A stretch of DNA of 5,882 bases from NCBI GenBank assembly GCA_937944945.1, contig CALEBD010000188.1, positions 1 through 5,882 of the forward strand, given 5' to 3'. The notes beneath the pieces were generated by a model. It ran no database searches. It worked only from the letters and a program-made list of their open reading frames with translations, and had not been told where the DNA came from. The translations under genes were made by a program, and so were the position numbers. This DNA is from an uncultured Clostridium sp. (GTDB lineage Bacteria; Bacillota; Clostridia; Peptostreptococcales; Peptostreptococcaceae). This document shows positions 5,188-5,882 of this stretch, one piece after another (position 1 is the first letter of the stretch; each line of letters begins with the position of its first letter).

Positions 5188-5882
5188 ATGAATAATTTAG
5201 AAAAAATATCAAAAGATTTTTATGATTGTGTCAATATTCCTATAAGGTATATTGATAGTAACTTCAATGTGAAACATAATATAAGCTCTTCTTCTATTGA
5301 TGTGTTTATCGATGAATTGGAAATTTACAAGGATATTAATAAAAATGAAATATGTACAAATCAAATTTTAAATTATGATAATATACATTTTATAATTAAA
5401 CCTTTCCAATATAGAGGCGATAATGGATTTTTTGTTGTGGGTCCTTTTAAAACTCTATCCACTTTAGAACATGACCATATTCCGTTTAAGCCGATACATT
5501 GCATTAATCACTTAGAAAATATACTAAAGTACATAATAAAAGAAATTGATCACCATACTCGTAATTTTAGTAAATATATTTATGAATCTGTTTCTTATAT
5601 TCGTAAACATTACAGCAATGATATTAAAATTGACGATATATGCTCTCATTTAAATATTAATAAAAGCTATTTTTGTAGGCTATTTAAGAGTGAGATGGGA
5701 TTAACTTTTTCACAATTTTTAAATGCATATAGAATTGAAAGAAGTAAGGAGCTTTTAAAAAATAAGGAATACTCTATCTTAGATGTGGCTATGGAGGTTG
5801 GGTATAACAACCATAATTATTATAGTAGTTTATTTAAAAAATTTAATAAGATTACACCTTTGGATTATAGAAATCAATATAT
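5188..5882 (+). CDS. AraC/XylS-family transcriptional regulator, divergent from the operon (3' end outside the window)
   Basis: 231 complete codons are visible and no stop is reached. The C-terminal part, about 132-231, is a complete-looking AraC-type DNA-binding domain. Its first helix-turn-helix is IKIDDICSHLNINKSYFCRLFKSEMG (about 146-171, shown here only as landmarks I146 to G171), and the second lies in SILDVAMEVGYNNHNYYSSL, ending at the typical P-x-x-Y-R. Only a few residues are probably missing. The N-terminal 110 residues are an unassigned putative sensor domain with VVGPF and a His/Cys-rich patch, EHDHIPFKPIHCINHLE (94-110). The ATG at 5188 has GTAGGGG close by (short 3-nt spacer) and AGG at 5176-5178. 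Iron-regulated AraC proteins often activate neighbouring uptake genes when they bind the cargo, so this is a candidate local activator that senses heme, a heme product or iron. That role is inference. Confidence 0.93.
   Translation, partial: MNNLEKISKDFYDCVNIPIRYIDSNFNVKHNISSSSIDVFIDELEIYKDINKNEICTNQILNYDNIHFIIKPFQYRGDNGFFVVGPFKTLSTLEHDHIPFKPIHCINHLENILKYIIKEIDHHTRNFSKYIYESVSYIRKHYSNDIKIDDICSHLNINKSYFCRLFKSEMGLTFSQFLNAYRIERSKELLKNKEYSILDVAMEVGYNNHNYYSSLFKKFNKITPLDYRNQY

Overview
The window is very AT-rich Firmicute-type DNA with strong Shine-Dalgarno sites, tight gene packing, a lipoprotein with a Gram-positive-style lipobox, and a perfect 7-1-7 Fur box. It best fits an anaerobic low-GC Clostridia member. 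A Peptostreptococcaceae or Clostridium relative is a reasonable guess, but the sequence does not prove it.

Layout: six genes lie head to tail on the minus strand (4964 down to 1) and form one apparent operon. A divergent AraC-family regulator starts at 5188 on the plus strand and runs off the right end. In transcription order the operon encodes: a NifH-like Fe protein (4221-4964); an IsdE-like heme-binding lipoprotein (3323-4201); a FecCD/BtuC-type permease (2338-3321); a FecE/FhuC-type ATPase (1547-2335); a NifD/K-superfamily catalytic subunit (237-1529); and the N-terminal 83 residues of a second NifD/K-superfamily subunit (1-250), cut by the left edge. Gaps between genes are 1 to about 19 bp, and the last two genes overlap by 14 nt.

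The 223-bp divergent intergenic region (4965-5187) holds two Fur-type palindromes. The perfect one lies close to the Fe-protein gene. The second has one mismatch and sits within putative promoters for both directions. The operon is therefore probably switched on by iron starvation, and the AraC protein is a candidate local activator.

Working model (inference): the importer brings in heme or a related tetrapyrrole. The Fe protein passes ATP-dependent low-potential electrons to the two-subunit NifDK-like enzyme, which acts on the cargo in the cytoplasm, for example by reducing the macrocycle so that iron can be released without oxygen. Support comes from two sides. The binding protein keeps both axial heme ligands known from IsdE. 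Several known non-nitrogen-fixing members of the nitrogenase superfamily (DPOR, COR, CfbCD) reduce tetrapyrroles. The catalytic subunits depart from true nitrogenase at metal-ligand positions, so nitrogen fixation is unlikely. The chemistry is unproven, and this is the candidate undescribed system in the window.
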